NCBI GenBank assembly: GCA_903844665.1 | Contig: CAIMUS010000317.1 | Coordinates: 1-56,564 of the forward strand | Reading direction: 5' to 3' | DNA from: an uncultured Pseudomonadota bacterium | GTDB lineage: Bacteria; Pseudomonadota; Gammaproteobacteria; Competibacterales; Competibacteraceae | Length of the DNA stretch: 56,564 nucleotides | Translations under genes and position numbers: made by a program | Notes under the pieces: generated by a model | Database searches by the model: none | What the model was told of the DNA's origin: nothing | What the model saw: only the letters and a program-made list of their open reading frames with translations | In this document: piece after piece, positions 32,069 through 40,547 of the stretch | Layout of the letters: each line of letters opens with the position of its first letter | How positions within the stretch are numbered: the first letter of the stretch is position 1

Positions 32069-33442
32069 TTATCCCAGCAGGCGGCTTAAGTCGTTAAACA
32101 GAGCAAGTCCCATCAGCATCACCAGCAGCACCAGACCCAGCCGCTGGCCCAGTTCCTGAGCCACGTCGGAAAGAGGACTGCCCTTGATCAGTTCGATCAG
32201 GTAATACAGGAGATGGCCGCCATCCAGTATCGGCACCGGCAGCAGGTTCAAGACCCCCAAGCTGATGCTGACCAGCGCCAGGAAGGATAAAAACGCAGCC
32301 AGACCGACGCTGGCGGCCTGGCCGGCAAACTTGGCGATGGTGATAGGCCCGCTGATATTGCTCAAGGAAACCTTGCCGATCAGCATCCGCCCCAGCATGC
32401 GCAGGGTAAACCACGAAGTGTCCCAGGTCTTGGCGATTCCCTCCATAATGGCCCTGAATGGTCCGTAGCGCACCACGACTTGCAGCCGGGCGGCGACCTC
32501 CTCCGGTACCTGGCCGCCGATGCCGATTTTACCGACCTTGCCCTGGGCGCCGTCCTCGGCCGCTTCCGGGATCACCCGCAGGGTTTTGGGTTGCCCGCCG
32601 CGTTCAATGGCTACCGTCAGAGTCTGGCCGGGGCGGGTCTGTACGTAGGCGACCAGTTGTCGCCAGTCTTTGATGGTGTGTCCGTCGATAGACAGAATAC
32701 GGTCACCCGGCAGGAAGCCGGCGCGCTGGCCGGGTTTGCCCTCCAGGACCTGACCGACAGTGGCGGGCACCGACCAGGGAGCAAGCCCAAACTGATTCAA
32801 TACATCGTCGTCTCCCGTCAGGGGCTTTTGCTGCTGCAGATCCAGGATACGCAGGCGCAACTGCCCGGCCTCATCCTGTACCTGCACCGGGATGCGCTCC
32901 CGCTCCAGACTTTGTTCCAGCAGGGCCATGCCGACGGCCTGCAGCGTCGGGGTAGACTGACCGGCCACAGCGGTGATCAGATCGCCCGGTTCGAAGCCGG
33001 CGCGGGCGGCGGCGGAATCCGGCAGCGGCGCATCCAGCAGGGGACGAATGCCGCCGACCCCGGTCATGAACAGCAGACTGTAGGCCAGGACAGCGAACAG
33101 CAGGTTGAATAGCGGTCCTGCCACCACGATTGCAATCCGGTTGCCGACCGGCTGCCGGTTGAAGGCCCGCGGCAGTTCCGCCGCTGCTACCGGTCCTTCC
33201 CGCTCGTCCAGCATCCGCACATAGCCGCCCAGGGGAATGGCGGTAATTGCAAACTCGGTGCCGTCCACCCCGCTGCGGCGCAACCACAGAGGAGCACCGA
33301 AGCCGATGGAGAAGCGCAATACTTTAACGCCCAGGCGACGGGCCACCCAGAAATGGCCGAACTCATGGACAGTGATCAATACCCCCAGCGTCAGGATAAA
33401 GGGCAGCAGGTACGACGCCGATGACCATAACGACTGACTCAT
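32069..33442 (-). CDS. rseP: site-2 protease RseP
   Basis: A 457-residue inner-membrane zinc metalloprotease. The active site HEFGH is in VLITVHEFGHFWVARRLG near residue 26, and the second metal site is in LNLLPVPILDGGH near residue 395. Two PDZ domains lie between (GFEPGDLITAVAG and GFLPGDRILSIDG). The enzyme cuts the anti-sigma factor RseA in the sigma-E envelope stress response. Between dxr (2-base gap) and bamA. Confidence 0.95.
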   Translation of the reverse strand: MSQSLWSSASYLLPFILTLGVLITVHEFGHFWVARRLGVKVLRFSIGFGAPLWLRRSGVDGTEFAITAIPLGGYVRMLDEREGPVAAAELPRAFNRQPVGNRIAIVVAGPLFNLLFAVLAYSLLFMTGVGGIRPLLDAPLPDSAAARAGFEPGDLITAVAGQSTPTLQAVGMALLEQSLERERIPVQVQDEAGQLRLRILDLQQQKPLTGDDDVLNQFGLAPWSVPATVGQVLEGKPGQRAGFLPGDRILSIDGHTIKDWRQLVAYVQTRPGQTLTVAIERGGQPKTLRVIPEAAEDGAQGKVGKIGIGGQVPEEVAARLQVVVRYGPFRAIMEGIAKTWDTSWFTLRMLGRMLIGKVSLSNISGPITIAKFAGQAASVGLAAFLSFLALVSISLGVLNLLPVPILDGGHLLYYLIELIKGSPLSDVAQELGQRLGLVLLVMLMGLALFNDLSRLLG

Positions 33443-33444
33443 GC

Positions 33445-34626
33445 TTAATTCCTCAGCTTACCAATCCACTCCTGGGCGATGCGGCGCGCTTGCGTATCGC
33501 TGGCCAGGATAACCGCCAGCGAGACCGGGTCGCAGGGCGTTACTCTTTCCAAAGTATATTCGATCACCGGTGGAATATCGGTAAAACGGATCCGCCGTTC
33601 GAGAAAGGCCTGCACCGCCACTTCGTTGGCCGCGTTGAGCGCCGCCGGCGCGGTTCCCCCGGCCGCCATGGCGGCCAGGGCCAGGCGCAGGCAGGGAAAG
33701 CGGTTGTAATCCGGCGCTTGAAAATCCAGCCGGCCCACCTGCACCAGATCCAACGCGGCGACGCCGGCGGCCATCCGCTGTGGCCAAGCCAGGGCATGCG
33801 CGATCGGGGTGCGCATATCGGGATTGCCTAACTGGGCCAGCACCGAGCCATCGGCGTATTCCACCAGGGAATGGATGACGCTCTGCGGATGGATCACCAC
33901 CTGGATTTGTTCCAGGGTGGCGTTGAACAGCCAGCAGGCTTCGATCACTTCCAGTCCCTTGTTCATCATGGTGGCGGAGTCGACCGAGATTTTCCGGCCC
34001 ATCTCCCAGTTAGGATGGGCGCAGGCCTGTTCCGGCGTCATCAGCGGCAATTGCGCCAGGGGAGTCTCGCGGAACGGTCCGCCGGAACCGGTCAGGAGAA
34101 TACGGGTCACACCGCGCTCGGCGAGCGTGCCGCTACGATCGGCCGGCATGCACTGGAACAGGGCGTTATGCTCGCTGTCGATAGGCAACAACCCGGCGCC
34201 GTGGCGGCGTACCTCGTCCATGAAAATACGTCCCGCCATGACCAGGGATTCTTTATTGGCCAGCAACACGCGCTTGCCGGCCCGGGCCGCCGCCAGGGTG
34301 GGGGCGAGACCGGCGGCCCCGACGATGGCCGCCATGACATAGTCGGTCTCCGGCAGACGGACCACTTCTTCCAGGGCGGCGGCGCCGCTCAAGACCCGCG
34401 TGTTCGACCCGGCCGACCGCAGTTGCCGGGACAGTCGCCCGGCGGCGGCGGCATCGACCAGTACCGCGTAAGCCGGTCGCCATTGCAGGCACTGACGGTA
34501 GAGACCGTCCACATCCCGGTTGCCCGTCAACGCCACCACGGTAAAACGCCCCGGATGCAGGCTGAGCACATCCAGGGTGTTGATCCCGATGGAGCCGGTG
34601 GCTCCCAAGATAGTGACGCCGATCAT
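33445..34626 (-). CDS. dxr: 1-deoxy-D-xylulose-5-phosphate reductoisomerase
   Basis: A 393-residue enzyme of the MEP isoprenoid pathway. It converts DXP to MEP with [19 protein letters not shown] near the start binds the cofactor, NKESLVMAG (about 125-133) and DSEHNALFQ (about 148-156) are the metal- and substrate-binding motifs, and [13 protein letters not shown] (about 220) is typical. Normal length. It lies 2 bases upstream of rseP and 19 bases downstream of cdsA. Confidence 0.96.
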   Translation of the reverse strand: MIGVTILGATGSIGINTLDVLSLHPGRFTVVALTGNRDVDGLYRQCLQWRPAYAVLVDAAAAGRLSRQLRSAGSNTRVLSGAAALEEVVRLPETDYVMAAIVGAAGLAPTLAAARAGKRVLLANKESLVMAGRIFMDEVRRHGAGLLPIDSEHNALFQCMPADRSGTLAERGVTRILLTGSGGPFRETPLAQLPLMTPEQACAHPNWEMGRKISVDSATMMNKGLEVIEACWLFNATLEQIQVVIHPQSVIHSLVEYADGSVLAQLGNPDMRTPIAHALAWPQRMAAGVAALDLVQVGRLDFQAPDYNRFPCLRLALAAMAAGGTAPAALNAANEVAVQAFLERRIRFTDIPPVIEYTLERVTPCDPVSLAVILASDTQARRIAQEWIGKLRN

Positions 34627-34645
34627 CTGGTCGCCTCGAGCTTTT

Positions 34646-35449
34646 TCAGGGTAGCAATCCGGACAGGCCTGCCAGGAAGACCGGCGCGGCGGCAGTCAAA
34701 CTGTCCATCCGGTCCAACAGACCGCCATGACCCGGCAGGAGAACACCGCTGTCTTTGGCCGTATGCTGCCGTTTGAGCATACTCTCGAACAGGTCGCCGA
34801 TAATCGAAAATACGGTGGTGACAAGGCAGATCAGCAGGAATGGCAGCCAGGCGCCGATGCCTAGCAAGGCGGCGCCCGCAGGGGCGACCACCAAGGTGGC
34901 GACCAGCGCGCCGAGAGCGCCTTCGCGGGTTTTCCCCGGACTCAGCCGGGGGGCGAGCTTATGGCGGCCCCAGCGCCTGCCGGCGAAGTAGGCGCTGCTA
35001 TCGGCGACGGCGACCAGCACCAGCAGGAAGAGCACATACGCCGGACCCAGACCGGTCGAGCTATGCAGATCCATCAGGATCACCCAGAGCGGCAGCAGGG
35101 TCATCAGCCCGGCCATCGCCCACGCCAGGGTGGAACTGGTGTACGGATCGAGCGCGTAACGCCACAGGCAGAGCAGCACATAAATCCAGAACAGGCAGGC
35201 GCCTAGCGTAGTCGAGCGGATAAAGACAGTGTAGTCGAGAAAACGCCAGGCCATGCCGATGAGTCCGACGATGAGCAGACAATAAGCGCTCTGCCCGGCG
35301 GGTCTGAACAGCAGTCCACCCCACTCCCAGGCGCCCAACAGGATGAACAGCAGCAGGACACCGCCAAACCAGGCGCTGGGCAGCAGCAGGACACTGGTTA
35401 CCACCAGCGTTGCCAGAATCAAGGCGGTGAGCAGGCGCTGCTTAAGCAC
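34646..35449 (-). CDS. cdsA: phosphatidate cytidylyltransferase
   Basis: A 267-residue inner-membrane enzyme that makes CDP-diacylglycerol from phosphatidate and CTP. It has about eight membrane helices and the C-terminal family signature [13 protein letters not shown] ... KDSG near residues 212-232. The start is a GTG at 35449, eight bases inside the uppS gene; it gives [17 protein letters not shown], the usual hydrophobic N-terminus. The frame is open further upstream, but that part lies in uppS and is rejected. Confidence 0.93.
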   Translation of the reverse strand: MLKQRLLTALILATLVVTSVLLLPSAWFGGVLLLFILLGAWEWGGLLFRPAGQSAYCLLIVGLIGMAWRFLDYTVFIRSTTLGACLFWIYVLLCLWRYALDPYTSSTLAWAMAGLMTLLPLWVILMDLHSSTGLGPAYVLFLLVLVAVADSSAYFAGRRWGRHKLAPRLSPGKTREGALGALVATLVVAPAGAALLGIGAWLPFLLICLVTTVFSIIGDLFESMLKRQHTAKDSGVLLPGHGGLLDRMDSLTAAAPVFLAGLSGLLP

Positions 35450-36215
35450 TGCGCCCCCGCTCCACCTGTTCGACCTGTTCGACCTGTTCCCCCGTTTGTC
35501 CAAACCGGCGTTGCCGTTGGGCAAAAGCGGCACAGGCCCGATCCAGGTCGGCGGCGTCGAAATCGGGCCAGAGACGGTCGGTAAAATACAATTCCGTGTA
35601 GGCCAGTTGCCAGAGGAGGAAGTTACTGATGCGTTGCTCACTGCCGGTGCGAATGAACAGGTCCGGTTCGGGCAGATCGTGCAGCGACAGGCGCCGGTCG
35701 AACTGCTCGGCGGTAATCTGCTCGGGCGTCAGCAAGCCCTGCTGTACTTCTCGGGCCAACTGGCGGGCTGCCTGGACTATATCCCAGCGACCGCCGTAAT
35801 TGGCCGCGATCACCAGGGTGATGGCGGTATTGTTTGCGGTTGCGGTCTCCGCTGCGTGGATCGCCGCTTGCAACGAGTCGGCAAAGGCGCTGCGCTCGCC
35901 GATGAAACGGATGCGCACTTTATTCTGTTGCAGCGCGCTGATTTCCCTGCGTAGCGAAATCAGAAACAACTTCATCAGCAGGTTGACTTCCCAGGCCGGA
36001 CGCCGCCAGTTTTCGCTGCTGAAGGCAAACAGCGTCAGGATCTCGATACCGCGGTCGACACAGGCGTTAACCACCCGCCGCACGGCCTTGACCCCTTCCC
36101 GATGGCCGAAGGGACGGGGCAGAAAGCGCTGCCGGGCCCAGCGCCCGTTGCCATCCATGATGATAGCCAGATGGCGGGGCATTGCAGCCGCCGGCGGGTT
36201 GCTGGTGGCGGCCAT
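35442..36215 (-). CDS. uppS: undecaprenyl diphosphate synthase
   Basis: A 257-residue cis-prenyltransferase. The substrate-binding motif IIMDGNGRWARQR lies at residues 18-30, with GHREGVKAVRR following; AFSSENWRRP and the RTGSEQRISNFLLWQLAYTE region are typical. It makes the C55 lipid carrier for cell-wall synthesis. The C-terminal tail carries a 9-base tandem repeat giving EQVEQVEQVE, which is not part of the conserved fold. The gene overlaps cdsA by 8 bases. Confidence 0.94.
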   Translation of the reverse strand: MAATSNPPAAAMPRHLAIIMDGNGRWARQRFLPRPFGHREGVKAVRRVVNACVDRGIEILTLFAFSSENWRRPAWEVNLLMKLFLISLRREISALQQNKVRIRFIGERSAFADSLQAAIHAAETATANNTAITLVIAANYGGRWDIVQAARQLAREVQQGLLTPEQITAEQFDRRLSLHDLPEPDLFIRTGSEQRISNFLLWQLAYTELYFTDRLWPDFDAADLDRACAAFAQRQRRFGQTGEQVEQVEQVERGRSA

Positions 36216-36261
36216 CAGACCCTGGACTCGGGTGACAGCGATAGCAAGCGGAAGAGCGCCA

Positions 36262-36819
36262 CTAGATTTCCAGCAGTTCGGCTTCTTTGGCGGCCACCAC
36301 TTTATCCACTTCGCCGGTATATTTATCGGTCAGTTTTTGGACCGCTTCCTGAGCGCGACGCTCTTCATCCTCGGTGATGTCCTTTTCTTTAAGCAATTCT
36401 TTCAGATCGGCGTTCGCCTCCCGGCGGATATTGCGCACCGCCACCCGGCTGTTTTCACCTTCCTGCCGCACCAGCTTGATCAGATCGCGCCGCCGCTCCT
36501 CGGTCAGGGGGGGCAGAGGGATGCGGATGACAGTACCGGCGGTGGCCGGATTGAGTCCCAGATCGGACGCCAGAATCGCTTTCTCGATCGCCGGCACCAG
36601 GTTCTTTTCCCAGGGCGTTACCACCAGCGTGCGGGCATCGCCGATAGTAATCGAAGCCACTTGATTGAGCGGCGTCTCGGAGCCGTAATAGCTTACCGTG
36701 ACATGATCGAGCAGGCTGGTGTGGGCGCGGCCGGTGCGCAACTTGACCAGATCATGTTTAAGACTGTCGATGCTTTTCGCCATCCGTGCGGCGGCGTCTT
36801 TCTTGATGTCTTCGATCAT
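36262..36819 (-). CDS. frr: ribosome recycling factor
   Basis: A 185-residue RRF. Typical segments: [21 protein letters not shown] at the N-terminus, [19 protein letters not shown], and the C-terminal helix [25 protein letters not shown] cut by a short linker. It splits ribosomes with EF-G after termination. It follows pyrH by 3 bases. Confidence 0.96.
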   Translation of the reverse strand: MIEDIKKDAAARMAKSIDSLKHDLVKLRTGRAHTSLLDHVTVSYYGSETPLNQVASITIGDARTLVVTPWEKNLVPAIEKAILASDLGLNPATAGTVIRIPLPPLTEERRRDLIKLVRQEGENSRVAVRNIRREANADLKELLKEKDITEDEERRAQEAVQKLTDKYTGEVDKVVAAKEAELLEI

Positions 36820-36822
36820 TGC

Positions 36823-37545
36823 TTAACCCCGTACTGTTGTGCCCACGTCTTCTCCGCCTACGACCCGCGCCAACTCGCCCGGATGGTTGATATTGAATAC
36901 TTTGAACGGAATGTCATAATCCCGGCACAGCACGATGGCGGTGGTATCCATGACGGCGAGTTTGCGTTGCAGAGCTTCGTCGTAGGTCAATTGCCGGTAA
37001 CGCTGCGCGCCCGGCACTTTGACCGGATCGGCGGAATAAATACCGTCCACCTTGGTGCCTTTGAGCATAATATCGGCGCTGATTTCGATCGCTCTGAGAC
37101 TGGCGGCGGAGTCGGTGGTAAAAAAAGGATTACCGGTACCGGCCGCGAACAGCACCACTCTGCCCTTTTCCAGATGACGGATAGCGCGCCGCCGGATGTA
37201 ATCTTCGCAGACTTCGTTGATGCGGATGGCGGACATCACCCGCGCATACACACCCACCCGCTCCAGTGCATCCTGCATGGCGAGGGAGTTCATGACGGTG
37301 GCCAGCATGCCCATCTGATCGGCGGTGACCCGATCCATCCCCGCCTCCGCCAGCCCTGCCCCACGGAACAGGTTGCCCCCGCCGATCACGAGCCCGATCT
37401 GAACCCCTGACCGATTGAGTTGACTCACTTCCTCGGCCAGCCGGTTGATTACCCGGGGATCGATGCCGAATTTCTCCTCACCCATCAGAACTTCGCCACT
37501 GAGTTTTAAGAGAATCCTTTTAAATATCGGTTTTAAATCCTGCAT
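36823..37545 (-). CDS. pyrH: UMP kinase
   Basis: About 240 residues from the ATG at 37545; a TTG four codons earlier could also be used. It phosphorylates UMP to [17 protein letters not shown] near the start is the family signature, and [13 protein letters not shown] and [13 protein letters not shown] are the nucleotide sites. It is allosterically regulated by GTP and UTP in bacteria. Separated from tsf by a 240-base gap filled with tandem repeats. Confidence 0.94.
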   Translation of the reverse strand: MQDLKPIFKRILLKLSGEVLMGEEKFGIDPRVINRLAEEVSQLNRSGVQIGLVIGGGNLFRGAGLAEAGMDRVTADQMGMLATVMNSLAMQDALERVGVYARVMSAIRINEVCEDYIRRRAIRHLEKGRVVLFAAGTGNPFFTTDSAASLRAIEISADIMLKGTKVDGIYSADPVKVPGAQRYRQLTYDEALQRKLAVMDTTAIVLCRDYDIPFKVFNINHPGELARVVGGEDVGTTVRG

Positions 37546-37631
37546 GCGGGCTTGCAAACCTTGGTTGATCAGCGAGACAGAAATTATAAAGGCTTAAGCG
37601 CCTGGAGTCAGCCCTGCATTCTCCCGCAGGT

Positions 37632-37777
37632 CCCTGGGAGCGCCGGCGTCCTCGCCGGCCAACAACCGCCAGGTCAGTCCCTGGGAGCGCCGGCGTCCTC
37701 GCCGGCCAACAGTCCCTGGGAGCGCCGGCGCCCTCGCCGGCCAACAGTCCCTGGGAGCGCCGGCATCCTCGCCGGCA
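37632..37777. repeat. four tandem copies of a palindromic repeat
   Basis: The 29-base unit starting CCCTGGGAGCGCCGGC occurs at 37632, 37679, 37714 and 37749; the last two steps are 35 bases. Each copy carries a GCCGGCG..CGCCGGC hairpin. Single copies lie at 18116-18145 (inverted) and 56536-56562. The array is between tsf and pyrH and could weaken or process their shared transcript. Confidence 0.9.
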
Positions 37778-37787
37778 TCTAACCCGC

Positions 37788-38684
37788 TTAATCACCCCGT
37801 ACCTGCGACATGACCTCGGCTACGAAGTCACCGGACTTTTTTTCGATGCCCTCGCCCAGTTCGAAGCGCTGGAACCCGAGCATCCGGGCATTGGCGCGTT
37901 TAAGGATCTGCTCGACGGGTTGCTTGTCGTCCTTGACGAACGGCTGGCTCAGCAGAGTGATTTCCTCGATAAACTTGCGCAAGCGGCCGTCGACCTTTTT
38001 TTCGATGATGTGGGCGGGCTTGGGCTTGTCCTTGTCCTCCATCTCCGCCTGGGCGGCATAAATCTCGCGTTCCTTGGCCAGCAACTCGGCGGGCACCTGA
38101 TCGGCGCTCACGTACAGCGGCTTGCTGGCGGCCACGTGCATGGCGATGTCCCTGGCGAGTTCGGGCTTGCCGCCGGCAAGCTCCACCACCACGCCGATGC
38201 GGCCGCCATGCAGATAGCCGCCCAACAGGCCGGTGGCGCTGCCGACCCGGGCAAAGCGCCGGATATTGATATTCTCGCCCACTTTGGCGACCAGTTCCCG
38301 CCGCACCTGGTCGACGCTTTTATCCCGTTCCAGGGGCAGCGCCAGGAGTGCGTCCAGATCCTTGGGATCGGCTTCGAGCACCCGCTCGGCGACCTGTCCA
38401 GCGAAGCGTTGAAAGTCTTCACCCTTGGCGACGAAATCGGTTTCGGAGTTGACCTCCACCAGGGCGATGGCTTTGCCGTCAGTGGCGGTGCGCAGGACGA
38501 TGGCGCCCTCGGCGGCAATGCGGCCGGCCTTCTTGTCGGCCTTGGCGAGGCCGGCCTTGCGCATCAGTTCGACGGCGGCTTCGATGTCGCCGCCGCTCTC
38601 CTGCAGGGCCTTTTTGCATTCCATCATGCCGGAACCGGTGCGTTCCCGCAGTTGTTTCACCAGGGTGGCGCTAATCTGTGCCAT
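37788..38684 (-). CDS. tsf: elongation factor Ts
   Basis: A 298-residue EF-Ts, which exchanges GDP for GTP on EF-Tu. Starts [20 protein letters not shown], with the family signature [14 protein letters not shown], and has [13 protein letters not shown] (about residues 72-84), the second signature. The ATG at 38684 fits the family start, six codons inside a longer frame. Downstream of rpsB by about 90 bases, as usual. Confidence 0.96.
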   Translation of the reverse strand: MAQISATLVKQLRERTGSGMMECKKALQESGGDIEAAVELMRKAGLAKADKKAGRIAAEGAIVLRTATDGKAIALVEVNSETDFVAKGEDFQRFAGQVAERVLEADPKDLDALLALPLERDKSVDQVRRELVAKVGENINIRRFARVGSATGLLGGYLHGGRIGVVVELAGGKPELARDIAMHVAASKPLYVSADQVPAELLAKEREIYAAQAEMEDKDKPKPAHIIEKKVDGRLRKFIEEITLLSQPFVKDDKQPVEQILKRANARMLGFQRFELGEGIEKKSGDFVAEVMSQVRGD

Positions 38685-38775
38685 AAACTGTACCTCATGC
38701 AATCAGTTGCGTGGAGCGACGAGCGCCGCCGGCCGGGGTTGTCGGGCCGGCTGGTGGCGCTGGTCGGCGCGGTGT

Positions 38776-39546
38776 TCAAACGGCGGGCTCGGCCGCGCTC
38801 GGGGGGGCGGGAGCGGCCTCGCGCACTTCGACGAATTCCTCCTCGTCCCCGCCCAGGTTGCCGATGGCGGTCTGGCCTTCCAGCACCGCTTCGGCGGCGC
38901 CGTCTACATACAGTTGGATGGCGCGAATGGCGTCGTCGTTGCCGGGGATCACATAATCCACGCCATCCGGGGAATTATTGGTATCGACCACGCCGACGAC
39001 GGGAATATTGAGCTTGCGAGCCTCCTGCACCGCAATTTTTTCATGGCCGACATCGATGATGAACAGGGCGTCCGGCAGGCCACCCATGTTTTTGATGCCG
39101 CCCAGGCTGCGCTCCAGTTTCTCCAGTTCCCGCCTGAGCAGGATGACCTCTTTCTTGGCCAGGCGCTCGAAAGTACCGTCCTGAGCCATGGTTTCCAGGT
39201 CTTTGAGGCGCTTGATGGACTGCCGCACCGTTTTGAAGTTGGTCAGCATCCCGCCCAGCCAGCGGTAATTGACATAAGGCATGACGCAATGGCTGGCCGC
39301 CGCCGCGGTGGCTTCCCGGGCGGCCCGCTTGGTGCCGACGAACAGAATTTTGCCCCCTCTGGAAGTCAGTTTGCCGATGAAGTTCATGGCGTCGTTGTAA
39401 AGGGGCAGGGTTTTTTCCAGATTCACGATATGAATCTTGCTGCGCTCCCCGAAAATATAAGGGGCCATTTTGGGATTCCAGTAGCGCGTCTGGTGGCCGA
39501 AGTGCACGCCGGCCTCGAGCATTTGGCGCATGGATACAGTCGCCAT
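38776..39546 (-). CDS. rpsB: 30S ribosomal protein S2
   Basis: A 256-residue S2. Typical segments are [20 protein letters not shown] near the start, [32 protein letters not shown], and [15 protein letters not shown] near the end. An acidic/Ala-Pro tail follows. It binds the 30S head with S1. A structured leader and a promoter-like sequence precede it. Confidence 0.97.
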   Translation of the reverse strand: MATVSMRQMLEAGVHFGHQTRYWNPKMAPYIFGERSKIHIVNLEKTLPLYNDAMNFIGKLTSRGGKILFVGTKRAAREATAAAASHCVMPYVNYRWLGGMLTNFKTVRQSIKRLKDLETMAQDGTFERLAKKEVILLRRELEKLERSLGGIKNMGGLPDALFIIDVGHEKIAVQEARKLNIPVVGVVDTNNSPDGVDYVIPGNDDAIRAIQLYVDGAAEAVLEGQTAIGNLGGDEEEFVEVREAAPAPPSAAEPAV

Positions 39547-39582
39547 CGTTCAATCTCCACAATATCTAAGGGTTAAGCCTCC

Positions 39583-39635
39583 ATGCGTCCCAGGCAGTGA
39601 CCCCGAAGGGCACCCCGCCGCCTGTGCCGACGCAT
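39583..39635 (-). promoter_or_regulatory. structured rpsB leader (candidate S2 autoregulatory site)
   Basis: In the minus-strand leader, ATGCGTC pairs with GACGCAT, then CAGGC with GCCTG, around an inner hairpin with a CCTTCGGGG loop. A structured 5' leader before rpsB, bound by S2, is known in gammaproteobacteria. Identity with that RNA family is inferred. Confidence 0.5.
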
Positions 39636-39671
39636 GTGCGAAGTGAATAAATTTGCTTGTTGGGCGCGCGC

Positions 39672-39701
39672 TTTATAACATGAATCACTTGGTTACCACA
39701 A
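39672..39701 (-). promoter_or_regulatory. predicted sigma-70 promoter for rpsB-tsf
   Basis: On the minus strand TTGTGG (39696-39701) and TATAAA (39672-39677) are separated by 18 bases, followed by a GC-rich stretch like the discriminator of stringently controlled promoters. It faces away from map and lies about 125 bases before the rpsB start. Confidence 0.6.
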
Positions 39702-39779
39702 ATGAACCGCGTTGCCGAGGTACTGTCTCCGATGTACGTTGTAAGACCGTCTGTAGCCTCCCCCAAGCAAACCCTGCCG

Positions 39780-40547
39780 ATGAGCGTCCACGTTAAGACA
39801 GCCGCGGAAATCGAAAAGATGCGTATCGCCGGTCAATTGGCTGCCGCTGTTCTGGATATGATCCGCCCCTATGTGCAGGAGGGTATTACGACCGAGGAAC
39901 TGGACCGGATCTGTCACGATTACATCGTCCATATCCAGAAGGCGATTCCGGCCCCATTGAATTATCGGGGCTTTCCCAAATCCATCTGCACCTCGGTGAA
40001 TCACGTGGTATGCCATGGCATTCCCGGCAAGCGGCAGTTGAAGCGGGGCGATGTGGTCAATATCGACGTTACGGTGATCAAAAACGGCTATCACGGCGAT
40101 ACCAGCAAGATGTTCTTCGTCGGCGAGCCGCCGGTAATCGCCAAACGGGTCTGCAAAATTGCGTACGAGTGTCTGCTCATCGGCATCGGGCAGGTGCGGC
40201 CGGGCGGGCGGCTGGGAGACATCGGTCATGCCATCCAACGGCATGCCGAAGCCAATAACTTCACCGTGGTGCGCGAATACTGCGGGCACGGGATCGGGCG
40301 GCAGTTTCATGAAGAACCGCAGGTGCTGCACTATGGCAAGCCGGGCGAAGGGGTGCAACTCCTGCCGGGTATGACCTTTACCATCGAGCCGATGATCAAT
40401 TCGGGCAAGCGCTACGTCAAGCTGCTCCCCGATGGTTGGACCGTGGTGACCAAGGATCACAGCGTCTCCGCGCAATGGGAGCATACGCTATTGGTGACCG
40501 AAACCGGGCATGAAGTATTGACCTGCCGTCATGGTGATACTCTATGA
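39780..40547 (+). CDS. map: methionine aminopeptidase type I
   Basis: A 255-residue enzyme that removes N-terminal Met. The metal ligands are visible: Asp in NIDVTVIKNGYHGDTSKMF, His in YCGHGIGRQFH, Glu in FTIEPMI and Glu in QWEHTLLVTE. The His in NHVVCHGIP positions the substrate. I take the ATG at 39780, which gives SVHVKTAAEIEKM; the frame is open for 26 codons upstream. It is divergent from rpsB, and overlaps glnD by four bases. Confidence 0.94.
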   Translation: MSVHVKTAAEIEKMRIAGQLAAAVLDMIRPYVQEGITTEELDRICHDYIVHIQKAIPAPLNYRGFPKSICTSVNHVVCHGIPGKRQLKRGDVVNIDVTVIKNGYHGDTSKMFFVGEPPVIAKRVCKIAYECLLIGIGQVRPGGRLGDIGHAIQRHAEANNFTVVREYCGHGIGRQFHEEPQVLHYGKPGEGVQLLPGMTFTIEPMINSGKRYVKLLPDGWTVVTKDHSVSAQWEHTLLVTETGHEVLTCRHGDTL

